DNA of 64,000 nt from Amaricoccus sp. GTDB lineage: Bacteria; Pseudomonadota; Alphaproteobacteria; Rhodobacterales; Rhodobacteraceae. Each line of letters starts with the position of its first letter. The stretch's first letter is position 1. The stretch lies in assembly GCF_017993425.1 (NCBI RefSeq), contig NZ_JAGOMQ010000011.1, forward strand, positions 42,960 to 106,959, given 5' to 3'. Made by a program: the position numbers and the translations under genes. Under the pieces are notes generated by a model. It saw only the letters and a program-made list of their open reading frames with translations. It did no database searches and was not told the DNA's origin. Positions 37,477 to 47,734 of this stretch are shown in pieces.

Positions 37477-38595
37477 TCAGCCCTGCGCCGCGGCGATCGG
37501 CCGCGTGCCGACGATGGCGAGCCCGTAGCCGTCGAGCCCCACCACCTTCGGCGTCGGCGAGTTGGTCAGCAGGACCAGCTCGCAGAGCCCGAGCGCGTTC
37601 AGGATCTGCGCCCCGATCCCGTATTGCCGCAGCCGGTTCGGCGACACGTGGTCGCCGGTGTCGAGCTTCATCGCCACATCGCGCAGCACCACGATCACCC
37701 CGCGCCCCTCCGCGGCCACCGCCAGCATCGCGTCGCGCAGCTGGTGCGTCCGCCCGGCATGGAGCCCCAGCAGGTCCTCGAACGGGTTGACCGCATGCAT
37801 CCGCACCAGGATCGGCTCGGGCGTCGAGATGTCGCCCTTGCTCAGCACGATATGCTCGCCCCCCGCGACGACGTCGCTGAACACCCGCATCTGCCAGGCG
37901 CCGCCATACTCCGACTGCACCGCCTGCGCGCCCGTCTGCCGCACCAGGTTGTCGTGCCGCCGCCGATAGGCGATCAGGTCCGAGATCGTGCCGATCTTCA
38001 GCCCGTGGCGCTGCGCGAAGGCGACGAGGTCGGGCAGCCGCGCCATCGACCCGTCGTCGTTCATCACCTCGCAGATCACCCCCGACGGGTTCAGCCCGGC
38101 GAGCCGCGAGATGTCGACCGCCGCCTCCGTATGCCCCGCCCGCACCAGCACGCCCCCCGGCCGCGCCCGCAGCGGGAATATGTGCCCCGGCGTCGCGATG
38201 TCCTGCGGCCCCGAGCGCGGGTCGATCGCCACCGCCACGGTCCGCGCCCGGTCATGCGCCGAGATGCCGGTCGTCACCCCCTCGCGCGCCTCGATCGACA
38301 CGGTGAACGCCGTCTCGTGCCGCGACGAGTTCGACGACGACATCAGCTGCAACCCGAGCGCGTCGAGCCGCTCGCCCGGCATGGACAGGCAGATCAGCCC
38401 GCGCCCGTGCGTCGCCATGAAGTTGATCGCGTTCGGCGTGCACATCTGCGCCGGGATCACGAGGTCGCCCTCGTTCTCGCGGTCCTCGTGGTCGACGAGG
38501 ATGAACATCCGTCCGTTGCGCGCATCCTCGATGATCTCCTCGACCGAGGAGATCGCATCCCGCAGATACTGGTCGTCAGCCACCGTCCGGCCCAC
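37477..38595 (-). CDS. ribB: 3,4-dihydroxy-2-butanone 4-phosphate synthase with decayed GTP cyclohydrolase II domain (RibBX)
   Basis: 372 residues. N-terminal RibB (about 10-205) has VDHEDRENEGDLVIPAQM, ATHGRGLICL and RPGGVLVRAGHTEAAVD. The C-terminal half aligns with GTP cyclohydrolase II, but the zinc site is gone: where RibA has a Cys-x-Cys-type zinc loop, this has LGLHAGRTHQLRDAMLAV without cysteines, and the catalytic RxxIG segment is altered. Such RibBX fusions keep only the RibB activity; a separate RibA must exist elsewhere. Operon with ribH and nusB; start 38595 ends 52 nt before the LacI gene. Confidence 0.93.
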   Translation of the reverse strand: MGRTVADDQYLRDAISSVEEIIEDARNGRMFILVDHEDRENEGDLVIPAQMCTPNAINFMATHGRGLICLSMPGERLDALGLQLMSSSNSSRHETAFTVSIEAREGVTTGISAHDRARTVAVAIDPRSGPQDIATPGHIFPLRARPGGVLVRAGHTEAAVDISRLAGLNPSGVICEVMNDDGSMARLPDLVAFAQRHGLKIGTISDLIAYRRRHDNLVRQTGAQAVQSEYGGAWQMRVFSDVVAGGEHIVLSKGDISTPEPILVRMHAVNPFEDLLGLHAGRTHQLRDAMLAVAAEGRGVIVVLRDVAMKLDTGDHVSPNRLRQYGIGAQILNALGLCELVLLTNSPTPKVVGLDGYGLAIVGTRPIAAAQG

Positions 38596-38647
38596 CCCGC
38601 ATTTTCGCGAGCGGAGTATCCCAGCCCGCGGCGGTTTTCCAGCGGCG

Positions 38648-39712
38648 TCATGCGGGCGGCGGCGCCGACGAGCCCCGCACCACCAGAGTCGCGTCCAGCC
38701 GCTCGCGGCGCACCTCGTCGCCGGCGTCGAGGATCGCCGCGACCGCGCGCCGGCCGATCTCCTCGATCGGCTGCGCCACCGTGGTCAGCGGGGGCGTGCT
38801 CGCCTCGCCGTCGCGCACCCCGTCGAAGCCGACCACCGACACCCGCTCCGGCACGGCGATCCCCTCCGCCCGCAGCCAGCGCAGCGCCGCGAGCGCGATC
38901 CGGTCCGACTGCGCCAGCAGCGCCGTCGGCGGCTCCGGCGCGGCGAAAAGCTCGGCCAGCGCCGGCCCGACCTCCGCGTCCGTCCCGATCTCGAAGACCG
39001 GCAGCGCCGCCACGTCCACCCCGAACGCGCCCAGCGCCTCGCCGTACCCGCGCAGCCGCTCCGCCGACGAGGCGTAGCGCGCCGCCGCGATCCGCTCCGG
39101 CGTCGTCCGCCCCGAGCCGCCCTCCGAGAACGGCATCGCCAGCACCGCGAAGCGCCGGTGCCCCAGCTCCGCGAGGTGCCGCGCCGCGATCCGCGCCCCC
39201 GCCGCGTCGTCGACCGCCACCACCGAGGCCCCCTCGCCGCCCTCGCCGAAGGCGAGCGCCACGAAGGGCAGCCGCCGCTCGCGCGACGCCTCGATCAGCC
39301 CGCCCGCGTCCTCGAGGCAGAACAGGATGAAGCCGTCGACCAGCGCGCTCTTCATGTTCCAGGCGAGCTCGCGCTCGCTCGCCGCCGAGATGAGCGAGAT
39401 CCCCGCCCCGCGCGCCTCGCAGGCCGCGGCGACGCTCGTCATCATCTCGCGCGAGTAGGGGTCCTCGAAGAAATACGACAGCGGCTCGCTCGTCGCGACG
39501 CCGATGGCGTTGACCTTGCCCGCGCTGAGCAGCCGCCCCTTGGGGTCCGGCCCGCGATAGCCGAGCTCCGCCGCCGCCGCGCGCACCCGCTCCTGCACCG
39601 CCGCGCTCACCACGTCCGGCCGGTTGAACACGTTCGAGACCGTCGCCTTCGACACGCCCGCCGCCGCCGCTACATCGGCCAGCCGCGCCGCCCCCCCCGC
39701 GATTCGCGCCAT
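38648..39712 (-). CDS. LacI family transcriptional regulator
   Basis: 354 residues. HTH at 10-30 reads LADVAAAAGVSKATVSNVFNRPDVVS, followed by the hinge and a periplasmic-binding-like ligand domain (GVATSEPLSYFFEDPYSREMM..., RIAARHLAELGHRRFAVLAMPFSEG, VSVVGFDGVRDGEASTPPLTTVAQP). ATG 39712 is chosen because it precedes the HTH directly; the ORF is open upstream. Ligand unknown. It faces a spacer with three matching operators, and the divergent DUF1127 gene; it probably represses that gene and itself. Confidence 0.92.
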   Translation of the reverse strand: MARIAGGAARLADVAAAAGVSKATVSNVFNRPDVVSAAVQERVRAAAAELGYRGPDPKGRLLSAGKVNAIGVATSEPLSYFFEDPYSREMMTSVAAACEARGAGISLISAASERELAWNMKSALVDGFILFCLEDAGGLIEASRERRLPFVALAFGEGGEGASVVAVDDAAGARIAARHLAELGHRRFAVLAMPFSEGGSGRTTPERIAAARYASSAERLRGYGEALGAFGVDVAALPVFEIGTDAEVGPALAELFAAPEPPTALLAQSDRIALAALRWLRAEGIAVPERVSVVGFDGVRDGEASTPPLTTVAQPIEEIGRRAVAAILDAGDEVRRERLDATLVVRGSSAPPPA

Positions 39713-39759
39713 CTCGCCTCCCCGTCGCTGCGGTCCCGCGCCACTTCTAGCACAGCCGC

Positions 39760-39839
39760 TGAACCGGTTCAAAATCTGCTTGACGACTCGGTGCCCGCGG
39801 CGTATTGAACCGGTTAAACAAAACATTGAACCGGTGCAA
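39760..39839. promoter_or_regulatory. Three LacI-type operators in the lacI/DUF1127 spacer
   Basis: TGAACCGGTTCA (39760-39771, perfect), TTGAACCGGTTAAA (39805-39818) and TTGAACCGGTGCAA (39826-39839) share the CG-centred palindrome typical of LacI-family sites. Centres are 46 and 21 bases apart; 21 bp equals two helical turns. The middle site overlaps the predicted -10 of the promoter at 39780-39808. Confidence 0.8.
39780..39808 (+). promoter_or_regulatory. Promoter of the DUF1127 gene
   Basis: TTGACG (39780-39785), 17-base spacer, TATTGA (39803-39808). Operator 2 overlaps the -10 and operator 3 lies just past the start point, so binding would block transcription. The DUF1127 ATG is at 39869. 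Confidence 0.7.
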
Positions 39840-39868
39840 TCCGTCACCGCCGCCGCAAGGAGGCCGCC

Positions 39869-40123
39869 ATGGCCATGACCTTCGACATCCCGGGCCGACC
39901 CGCGTCCCCCGCCTTCCTCCCCGACCTGGCCGCCGCGCTCCGCGCCGGCTGGCGCGAATGGCGCCGCCGCAGCGCCGACCGCGCCGCCTTCCGCCGCCTC
40001 GCCCGCCTCGACGCCCGCCTCCTCCGCGACATGGGCGTCGACCCCGAGGCGACCGCCCCCTTCCGCGAGGATCCGCTTCCCTTCGGCCTCCGCATCCTGA
40101 TCTCCAGGGGCCGCTACGTCTGA
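39869..40123 (+). CDS. DUF1127 (YjiS-like) small protein
   Basis: 84 residues, Arg-rich, with a C-terminal DUF1127 helix pair LRAGWREWRRRSADRAAFRRLARLDARLLRDMGV. Short DUF1127 proteins act in phosphate or carbon stress and RNA turnover in alphaproteobacteria; the precise role of this one is unknown. Under apparent control of the divergent LacI regulator. A GGAGG-like site precedes the ATG. Confidence 0.82.
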   Translation: MAMTFDIPGRPASPAFLPDLAAALRAGWREWRRRSADRAAFRRLARLDARLLRDMGVDPEATAPFREDPLPFGLRILISRGRYV

Positions 40124-40257
40124 CCCCTCCCCCGATCGTCCGGCCCCTTGGCCGGGCGCGTCGGCGGCGCAGCCGCGAGGCGCGCGCCCCTGCGCGCCTT
40201 CGCGCAACGCCCCCCTGATCCGGTGCATGAAGGCGCGGCCCCCGCCGGAGGAACGCC

Positions 40258-41139
40258 ATGCCCGACCACGCCCCCGAGATCCGCCTGATTCCCATCGCCG
40301 AGATCGACGCCGAGGCGCTGCTGCGCGACCGCGGCACGCCCGACCCCGAGGGCCTGGCCGAGCTCCGCGCCTCCGTGCTCGTCCACGGCGTCCGCCAGCC
40401 GATCGAGGTCTGGGAGGCCCCCGAGGCCGCCGACCTGCCGCCCGGCGCCTTCCGCTTCGGCCTGATCACCGGCTGGCGCCGTCTCCACGTCGCGACCGCG
40501 CTCAACGCCGAGACCGGCGGCCTCCTCTGCAGGACCATCCCCGCCCTGATCCGCCCCGCCCCCGAGACCAGCGAGGAGGGGATGGTGGCCATGGTCGAGG
40601 AGAACGAGATCCGCGCCGACCTCTCGGCCTGGGAGCGTGGCCGCCTGATCGTCCGCGCCCGCGACCACGGCATCTTCCCCACCCTCGACGCCGCCATCGA
40701 GGCGCTCTACCGGAACGTCGGCCGAAACAAGCGGATCCGCCTGCGCCAGCTCGCCACGGTGGTCGAGGAGCTGGACGGGCTCCTTCATGCGCCGGAAGGG
40801 CTGAGCCAGCGCCAGGCGCTCCGGCTCGCGGAGGCTTGCCAGCGCGGATACGCGGACCTGATCCGCGCCGCGCTCTCGAGCCTCGGCCGCGCCGCGCGGG
40901 CGGCCCAGTGGGACGCGCTCGCCCCCATCCTGCGCGAGATGGACGAGACCCCGGAGACGCCGGCGGCCGTCGCCCGCCCGGGCCGGCCCCGCCGCCTCTC
41001 GGAGCCCCGCCCCGGCCTCGTCATCCGCCGCGAGCGGACGCGCGCCGGCTATTCCCTCCACTTCAACGGCCCCGACGCCACCCCGCTCCTGATCGATGCG
41101 GTCTTCGACGAGATCGACCGGCTCTTCTCGCCGGCGTGA
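40258..41139 (+). CDS. Orphan ParB/Spo0J N-terminal domain protein
   Basis: 293 residues. ParB/Srx-type N-terminal domain at about 8-115: RLIPIAEIDAEALLRDRG, LAELRASVLVHGVRQPIEVWE, FGLITGWRRLHVATAL (ParB box I-like) and MVEENEIRADLSAWERGRLI (box II-like), followed by a helix-rich region. No parA, parS array or known ParB partner is near. Could be a chromosome- or plasmid-derived transcriptional regulator. Good GGAGGAA site upstream. A hairpin follows at 41150-41173. Confidence 0.78.
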   Translation: MPDHAPEIRLIPIAEIDAEALLRDRGTPDPEGLAELRASVLVHGVRQPIEVWEAPEAADLPPGAFRFGLITGWRRLHVATALNAETGGLLCRTIPALIRPAPETSEEGMVAMVEENEIRADLSAWERGRLIVRARDHGIFPTLDAAIEALYRNVGRNKRIRLRQLATVVEELDGLLHAPEGLSQRQALRLAEACQRGYADLIRAALSSLGRAARAAQWDALAPILREMDETPETPAAVARPGRPRRLSEPRPGLVIRRERTRAGYSLHFNGPDATPLLIDAVFDEIDRLFSPA

Positions 41140-41149
41140 GGTCGGGGCC

Positions 41150-41173
41150 GGAACGTCCCCCGGGGGCCGTTCC
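41150..41173 (+). terminator. Hairpin after the ParB-like gene
   Basis: GGAACG...CGTTCC enclosing CCCCCGGGGG, ten bases after the stop. No T run follows. May be a weak or Rho-assisted terminator. Confidence 0.35.
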
Positions 41174-41251
41174 TGCGTGCCCAACGTCGCGACGTTTCGG
41201 CGTCGTTGCCCGGCCGGCTCGCGGCGCATTCGCGCCGCGGGTCGCGAGCCC

Positions 41252-41535
41252 AGGCAGACACGAACGGACGACGCCTCGATCATGTTTATATTGCGCGCAA
41301 ATATAATTCGAAATATATTTGTAAATATTTTGAATATAGATGGCGAAAATCATCGCCTCATTGGCAGCGCCGCATTTCGCGGCGCCGTTCGACTCCCTTG
41401 GAACTGGCGCCCCCCTTGTCCGAACCGCTCCGCGTCGGGCAGGTTGACATGCGCATGTCAACCTGCGGGAGCCGTCGCGAGGCGGGACATCGCCGCTGGC
41501 GAACCCTTGCCGCCTCCGTCGTGGAGCGCGCCGCT
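41252..41535 (+). repeat. Repeat family A, copy 3 (most complete)
   Basis: Begins near ACGAACGG with CTCGATCATGTTTAT, then TTGCGCGCAAATATAATTCG and a long AT-rich head, GAAAATCATCGCC, the small hairpin GCGCCGCATTTCGCGGCGC, GACTCCC, GGAACTGGCGCC, the perfect 28-bp palindrome at 41439-41466, GGAGCCGTCGCGAGGCGGGAC, CGAACCCTTGCCGCC and the end GTGGAGCGCG. It fills most of the 547-nt gap between the ParB-like gene and ilvC. I see no ORF in it that looks real. Confidence 0.85.
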
Positions 41536-41562
41536 GGCCAGATGCGAAATTCTCGCTCACGT

Positions 41563-41598
41563 AAAATCAATGGGTTAGGCAATTTTCACGCGTGAACA
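41563..41598 (-). repeat. Motif E, copy 2 (minus orientation)
   Basis: On the minus strand reads TGTTCACGCGTGAAAATTGC then CTAACCCATTGATTTT, matching the copy at 44702-44737 at 33 of 36 positions. It contains the palindrome TTCACGCGTGAA. Lies just after repeat A copy 3 and 89 bases upstream of ilvC. Confidence 0.75.
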
Positions 41599-41650
41599 CC
41601 CGCGCTCCGGCACGCGTTCCCGTCTGGACTCCGCCCCCCGGCTCCCCTAG

Positions 41651-42709
<1,059 letters not shown>

Positions 42710-42715
42710 CCCCGC

Positions 42716-42752
42716 CCATCCCGGGCCGTCCTCCGCGGCCGGCCCGGGATGG
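42716..42752 (+). terminator. Hairpin between ilvC and leuD
   Basis: CCATCCCGGGCCG (42716-42728) and its mirror CGGCCCGGGATGG (42740-42752), perfect over 13 bp with an 11-nt loop, six bases after the ilvC stop. No T run follows. Could be a Rho-independent-like stem or RNA-stabilising element at the ilvC 3' end. Confidence 0.45.
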
Positions 42753-42803
42753 ACAGCCCGGGCAGCCGGGCGCATAAGGTCGCGGCCGACACGGGAGGGT
42801 CCG

Positions 42804-43418
42804 ATGGAGAAGTTCACCAAGCTCGACGGCGTGGCCGCGCCGCTGCCCCTGATCAACGTCGACACCGACATGATCATCCCCAAGCAGTTCCTGAAGACCA
42901 TCGCCCGCACCGGCCTCGGCAAGAGCCTGTTCTTCGAGATGCGCTACGACGAGCAGGGGAACGAGATCCCCGACTTCGTCCTCAACCGCCCCGCCTACCG
43001 CAACGCCAAGGTGATCGTCGCCGGCGACAACTTCGGCTGCGGCTCCTCCCGCGAGCACGCCCCCTGGGCGCTCCTCGATTTCGGCATCCGCTGCGTGATC
43101 TCCACGAGCTTCGCCGACATCTTCTACAACAACTGCTTCAAGAACGGCGTCCTGCCGATCGTCGTCTCCCCCGAGATCCTCGAGAAGCTGATGGACGACG
43201 CCGAACGCGGCGCGAACGCGACGCTCTCGATCGACCTCGAGAGCCAGACCATCAAGGGCCCCGACGGCGGCACGGTCTCCTTCGACATCGACCCGTTCCG
43301 CAAGCACTGCCTGCTGAACGGCCTCGACGACATCGGCCTGACGCTGGAGAAGGCCGACGACATCGACGCCTACGAGGCCCGCCAGCGCGCCGACACGCCC
43401 TGGCTCGCCGCCGGCTGA
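42804..43418 (+). CDS. leuD: 3-isopropylmalate dehydratase small subunit
   Basis: 204 residues; with LeuC isomerises 2- and 3-isopropylmalate in leucine synthesis. [74 protein letters not shown] and LVDFSxxx-type end segment are characteristic. LeuC is not in the window. Ribosome binding site GGAGGG lies six bases upstream. Confidence 0.96.
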   Translation: MEKFTKLDGVAAPLPLINVDTDMIIPKQFLKTIARTGLGKSLFFEMRYDEQGNEIPDFVLNRPAYRNAKVIVAGDNFGCGSSREHAPWALLDFGIRCVISTSFADIFYNNCFKNGVLPIVVSPEILEKLMDDAERGANATLSIDLESQTIKGPDGGTVSFDIDPFRKHCLLNGLDDIGLTLEKADDIDAYEARQRADTPWLAAG

Positions 43419-43459
43419 GCTTAACCGCGGCGTAACGGAGCTGCGGCAAGGCTCGCCGC

Positions 43460-44629
43460 ATGCTCCGCCCCATCCTCCTCGCGCTCGCCCTCCTCGCCGC
43501 CGCCTCCGCCCGCGGCGAGGCGATCCGCCTCGCCACCTACAACGTCGACCTCTCCCGCGACGGCCCCGGCCTTCTCCTGCAGGAGCTGGCCGACGGGCCC
43601 GGCCCCAAGGCGCGCGCCGCCGTCGCCGCGATCCAGGCGGCGCGGCCCGACGTCCTCGTCCTCCAGCAGTTCGACCACGACCTCCGCGGCTACGCGCTCG
43701 CCGCCTTCGCCGACCTGCTGGCGCAGGGCCCGGACGGGCTCGACTATCCCCACCGCTTCGCGCCGCCGGTCAACGCCGGCGTGCCCTCGGGCGAGGACCT
43801 CGACGGCGACGGCTCCCGCACCGGCTGGGGCGACGGCCACGGCTGGGGCAAGTTCCCCGGCCACGGCGCCATCGCCATCCTGTCGCGCCTGCCCCTCGAC
43901 GCCGCGGCCGCCCGCACCTTCCGCGCCTTCCGCTGGGCCGACCTCCCCGGCGCGCGCCTCCCCGACCGGCCCGACGGAACGCCCTTCCTGCCGGCGTCGG
44001 CGCGCCTCTCCTCCCGCGCCCATTGGGACGTCCCGGTCGTCCTGCCCGACGGCGGCCGCCTCCACCTCCTGACGGCGCACCCGACCCCGCCGCTCTTCGA
44101 CGGCCCGGAGCGGCGCAACCTCCTCAGGAACGCCGACGAGATCCGCTTCTGGACGCTCTACTTGGACGGCGCGCTGCTCGGCGACGACGCCGGCCACGCG
44201 GCCGGCGCTCCGGACGACCCGGTGGTGCTGCTCGGCGACCTCAACCTCGACCCCTTCGACGGCGCCGGCGACCACGAGGCGATCCGCGCCCTCCTCGCCC
44301 ATCCCCGCCTCCAGGACCCGGCCCCCGCCGGTCCCGGCGCCGCGGCCGCGGCCGCGCAGGGGGGCGCCAACGCCGGCCAGGCCGGCCCGCCCGGGCTCGA
44401 CACCGCCGACTGGCGCGACGACCCCGGCCCGGGCAACCTGCGGGTGGACTACATCCTCCCCGACGCCCGCCTCCACGTCCTCGCCGCCGGCCTCGCCTGG
44501 CCCGAGGCCGCCGGGACCGGGGAGGCTCCGGCGCACGCGCTGGTCTGGGCCGACGTCGAGGCAGGCGGCCTTTCGCGCGAGGCCGCCGCGCTAGCAAGGG
44601 CTCCGGGCGCGGCGCTGGCGGCGCGATAG
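43460..44629 (+). CDS. Exported endonuclease/exonuclease/phosphatase family protein
   Basis: 389 residues with a signal peptide (MLRPILLALALLAAASA). EEP-fold motifs: LATYNVDLSRDGPGL near the start (metal Asn), LVLQQFDHD (metal Glu replaced by Gln), LLTAHPTPPLFDG (metal His), LLGDLNLDPFDG (metal Asp/Asn) and RVDYILPDA with the final Asp-His pair region. May act on secreted nucleic acid or phosphoesters; the Gln at the metal Glu position makes activity uncertain. Has a Pro/Gly/Ala-rich linker insertion at about 290-305. Confidence 0.83.
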   Translation: MLRPILLALALLAAASARGEAIRLATYNVDLSRDGPGLLLQELADGPGPKARAAVAAIQAARPDVLVLQQFDHDLRGYALAAFADLLAQGPDGLDYPHRFAPPVNAGVPSGEDLDGDGSRTGWGDGHGWGKFPGHGAIAILSRLPLDAAAARTFRAFRWADLPGARLPDRPDGTPFLPASARLSSRAHWDVPVVLPDGGRLHLLTAHPTPPLFDGPERRNLLRNADEIRFWTLYLDGALLGDDAGHAAGAPDDPVVLLGDLNLDPFDGAGDHEAIRALLAHPRLQDPAPAGPGAAAAAAQGGANAGQAGPPGLDTADWRDDPGPGNLRVDYILPDARLHVLAAGLAWPEAAGTGEAPAHALVWADVEAGGLSREAAALARAPGAALAAR

Positions 44630-44701
44630 GGACGACCTCACCGATGAAGGCGATCCTTCGTCGCCGCCAGAAGGAAGGGTCTCCTTAGCCCGGCCGCGCG
44701 T

Positions 44702-44737
44702 TGTTCACGCGTGAAAATTGCTTAAGTCATTGATTTT
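44702..44737 (+). repeat. Motif E, copy 3 (plus orientation)
   Basis: TGTTCACGCGTGAAAATTGC followed by TTAAGTCATTGATTTT. Mirror of the copy at 41563-41598, so the two face each other around ilvC, leuD and the EEP gene. Lies between the EEP gene and brnA. Confidence 0.75.
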
Positions 44738-44785
44738 GCTAGAGGTGATCTGCGGCAGGCGCGGTCGTCGGCGCAGGTCCGTCGC

Positions 44786-45010
44786 TCAGCCTCGGACCGC
44801 GCGCTCGATCGCCTCGCGGATCAGGCGCTGATAGGGGATGCCGCGCTCGGCGGCGCGGGCCTTGACGGCGTCGATCAGCGGCTGCGGCAGGCGCATGTTG
44901 ACGCGGGCGGTCTTGGGCTCCGCCTCCCAGGTGAGCGGCTTGAAGGCGGCGAAGTCGAGGTCGGAGAGGTCCTGGTCGAGGAAGGCCTCGGCCTCCTCGT
45001 CAGTGGTCAT
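44786..45010 (-). CDS. brnA: BrnA-type antitoxin
   Basis: 74 residues from ATG 45010. C-terminal ribbon-helix-helix type segment KTARVNMRLPQPLIDAVKARAAERGIPYQRLIREAIERAV, N-terminal acidic stretch DEEAEAFLDQDLSDLDF. Overlaps the BrnT gene by 11 bases. BrnA binds BrnT and the operon promoter and represses both. Confidence 0.86.
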   Translation of the reverse strand: MTTDEEAEAFLDQDLSDLDFAAFKPLTWEAEPKTARVNMRLPQPLIDAVKARAAERGIPYQRLIREAIERAVRG

Positions 45011-45287
45011 GGTCGGAACCGAACGCGGCTTCATAGCGGGCGATCTCCCTTGCGTGCATGTAGCGGGCGCTGATCGGGCGGACGCGCGCGCCGCGAAAGC
45101 AGAAGGCGATGAAGACCGGGCGACCGGCGGGAGTGCGCCCGATCGCGATGAACCGCTGTTCTGACAGCGAGTGCGCCGGATCGGGCGCGACGCGGGCGCC
45201 GGTCCGCATCGCAAGTTCGATCTCCGAAAGGGTCAGGCCGTGCTTCTGCGCCTTGGCGCGGTTGCCGTCGTCCCAATCGAAGAGCAT
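45000..45287 (-). CDS. brnT: BrnT-type ribonuclease toxin
   Basis: 95 residues. FDWDDGNRAKAQKHGLTLSEIELAM and ERFIAIG-like QRFIAIGRTPAGRPVFIAFCFRG, RPISARYMHAREIARYE are the BrnT fold, with the family's conserved His, Arg and Lys-type residues. It cleaves RNA in the cell. First gene of the pair. A palindromic operator lies a few bases upstream of the ATG. Confidence 0.9.
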   Translation of the reverse strand: MLFDWDDGNRAKAQKHGLTLSEIELAMRTGARVAPDPAHSLSEQRFIAIGRTPAGRPVFIAFCFRGARVRPISARYMHAREIARYEAAFGSDHDH

Positions 45288-45291
45288 GGGG

Positions 45292-45319
45292 GAATGTACA
45301 TACGGATGGATGTACGTTC
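45292..45319 (-). promoter_or_regulatory. Palindromic operator of brnT-brnA
   Basis: GAATGTACAT (45292-45301) and ATGTACGTTC (45310-45319), mirror images at nine of ten positions with an eight-base spacer, located 4-32 bases upstream of the brnT start. It has the position expected for BrnA autorepression and is unusually AT-rich locally. Confidence 0.7.
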
Positions 45320-45465
45320 AAGTCGCGGCGGCCTTACTGGAGCGACGCCGGCACGGGGTGGTCTGAGCGATCGGGGACTAAACAGAGATAGTGTGCGCAA
45401 GCGGCCCGCCCTCCTATGCTGGCCGTTCTTGCTTTGCCGTTAAGGATAGCTCAAGAGGAAGGTTG

Positions 45466-45873
45466 ATGACCTCGCCTAGCAACCATTACAGTACGGCAGA
45501 TTTTCCGGAGGAGACAATGAGAAAGGCTTCTCTTAGCAAGGAATTGGAGAAGCAACTGCGCAAGCAGAAAAAGCGATTCATCAAGAAGTTCGGCCGCGAA
45601 CCCGGTCCAAACGATCCGATTTTCTTCAATCCGGACACCGACAATCCCGAGCCGATCACCGAGGCGCAGGTTGAGGAAATGGCGCGTGCAATGCTAAAGG
45701 CTATGATATCCTCTGGACTGCCCGCCCATCTGATCTACGCCTACCAAAAGACAGGTCTGGTGGTTTCGGAAGAGGGCTATAAGAATATATCTCCAGAGGA
45801 TCGCGCGGCATATAATTCTGCAATCGATGAGTATTTTGCCATCGAAAAGGCTAGCAGCAGCAACCCGCAGTAG
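45466..45873 (+). CDS. Hypothetical AT-richer protein near BrnTA
   Basis: 135 residues from ATG 45466 (AGAGGAAGG upstream) or 118 from ATG 45517 (CCGGAGGAGAC upstream); both are plausible. Basic N-terminus KELEKQLRKQKKRFIKKFG, then PGPNDPIFFNPDTDNPEPITEAQVEEMARAMLKAM and AHLIYAYQKTGLVVSEEGYKNI. It is helical and soluble. The codon use is clearly less GC-rich than its neighbours. No family recognised. Confidence 0.7.
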   Translation: MTSPSNHYSTADFPEETMRKASLSKELEKQLRKQKKRFIKKFGREPGPNDPIFFNPDTDNPEPITEAQVEEMARAMLKAMISSGLPAHLIYAYQKTGLVVSEEGYKNISPEDRAAYNSAIDEYFAIEKASSSNPQ

Positions 45874-45878
45874 AGTTT

Positions 45879-47546
<1,668 letters not shown>

Positions 47547-47642
47547 GGCGTTCCCTCCGGCTTGGACGGGCGGGGATGTAGCGGCTCGGCGGTCGGGCCG
47601 CAATGCCCGCCGAGGGCGCAGGCGTCGCGCCCTGCACGCGCC

Positions 47643-47690
47643 AACACGCGTGATATTCCGGTCAGATCATTGTATTTGTGAGATAAGTTC
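47643..47690 (+). repeat. Motif E, copy 4
   Basis: CACGCGTGATATTCCGGTCA then GATCATTGTATTTGTGAGA, aligning with the copy at 44702 through CACGCGTGA, ATT, AG, TCATTG and TTTG. Lies between ettA and marC, 97 bases upstream of the ettA ATG in the opposite direction. Confidence 0.55.
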
Positions 47691-47734
47691 TGAGGCGTCA
47701 ACCCTTTGTTCAGGAAGGTTGACGGCGTTGCGGG

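Noticed and set aside
38596..38647. Riboswitch before ribBX
   Set aside because: Only 52 nt to the LacI gene; no FMN-type conserved core is present.
45171..45443. Plus-strand frame over the brnT region
   Set aside because: Antisense to the BrnT gene; the minus frame has the BrnT motifs and operator.
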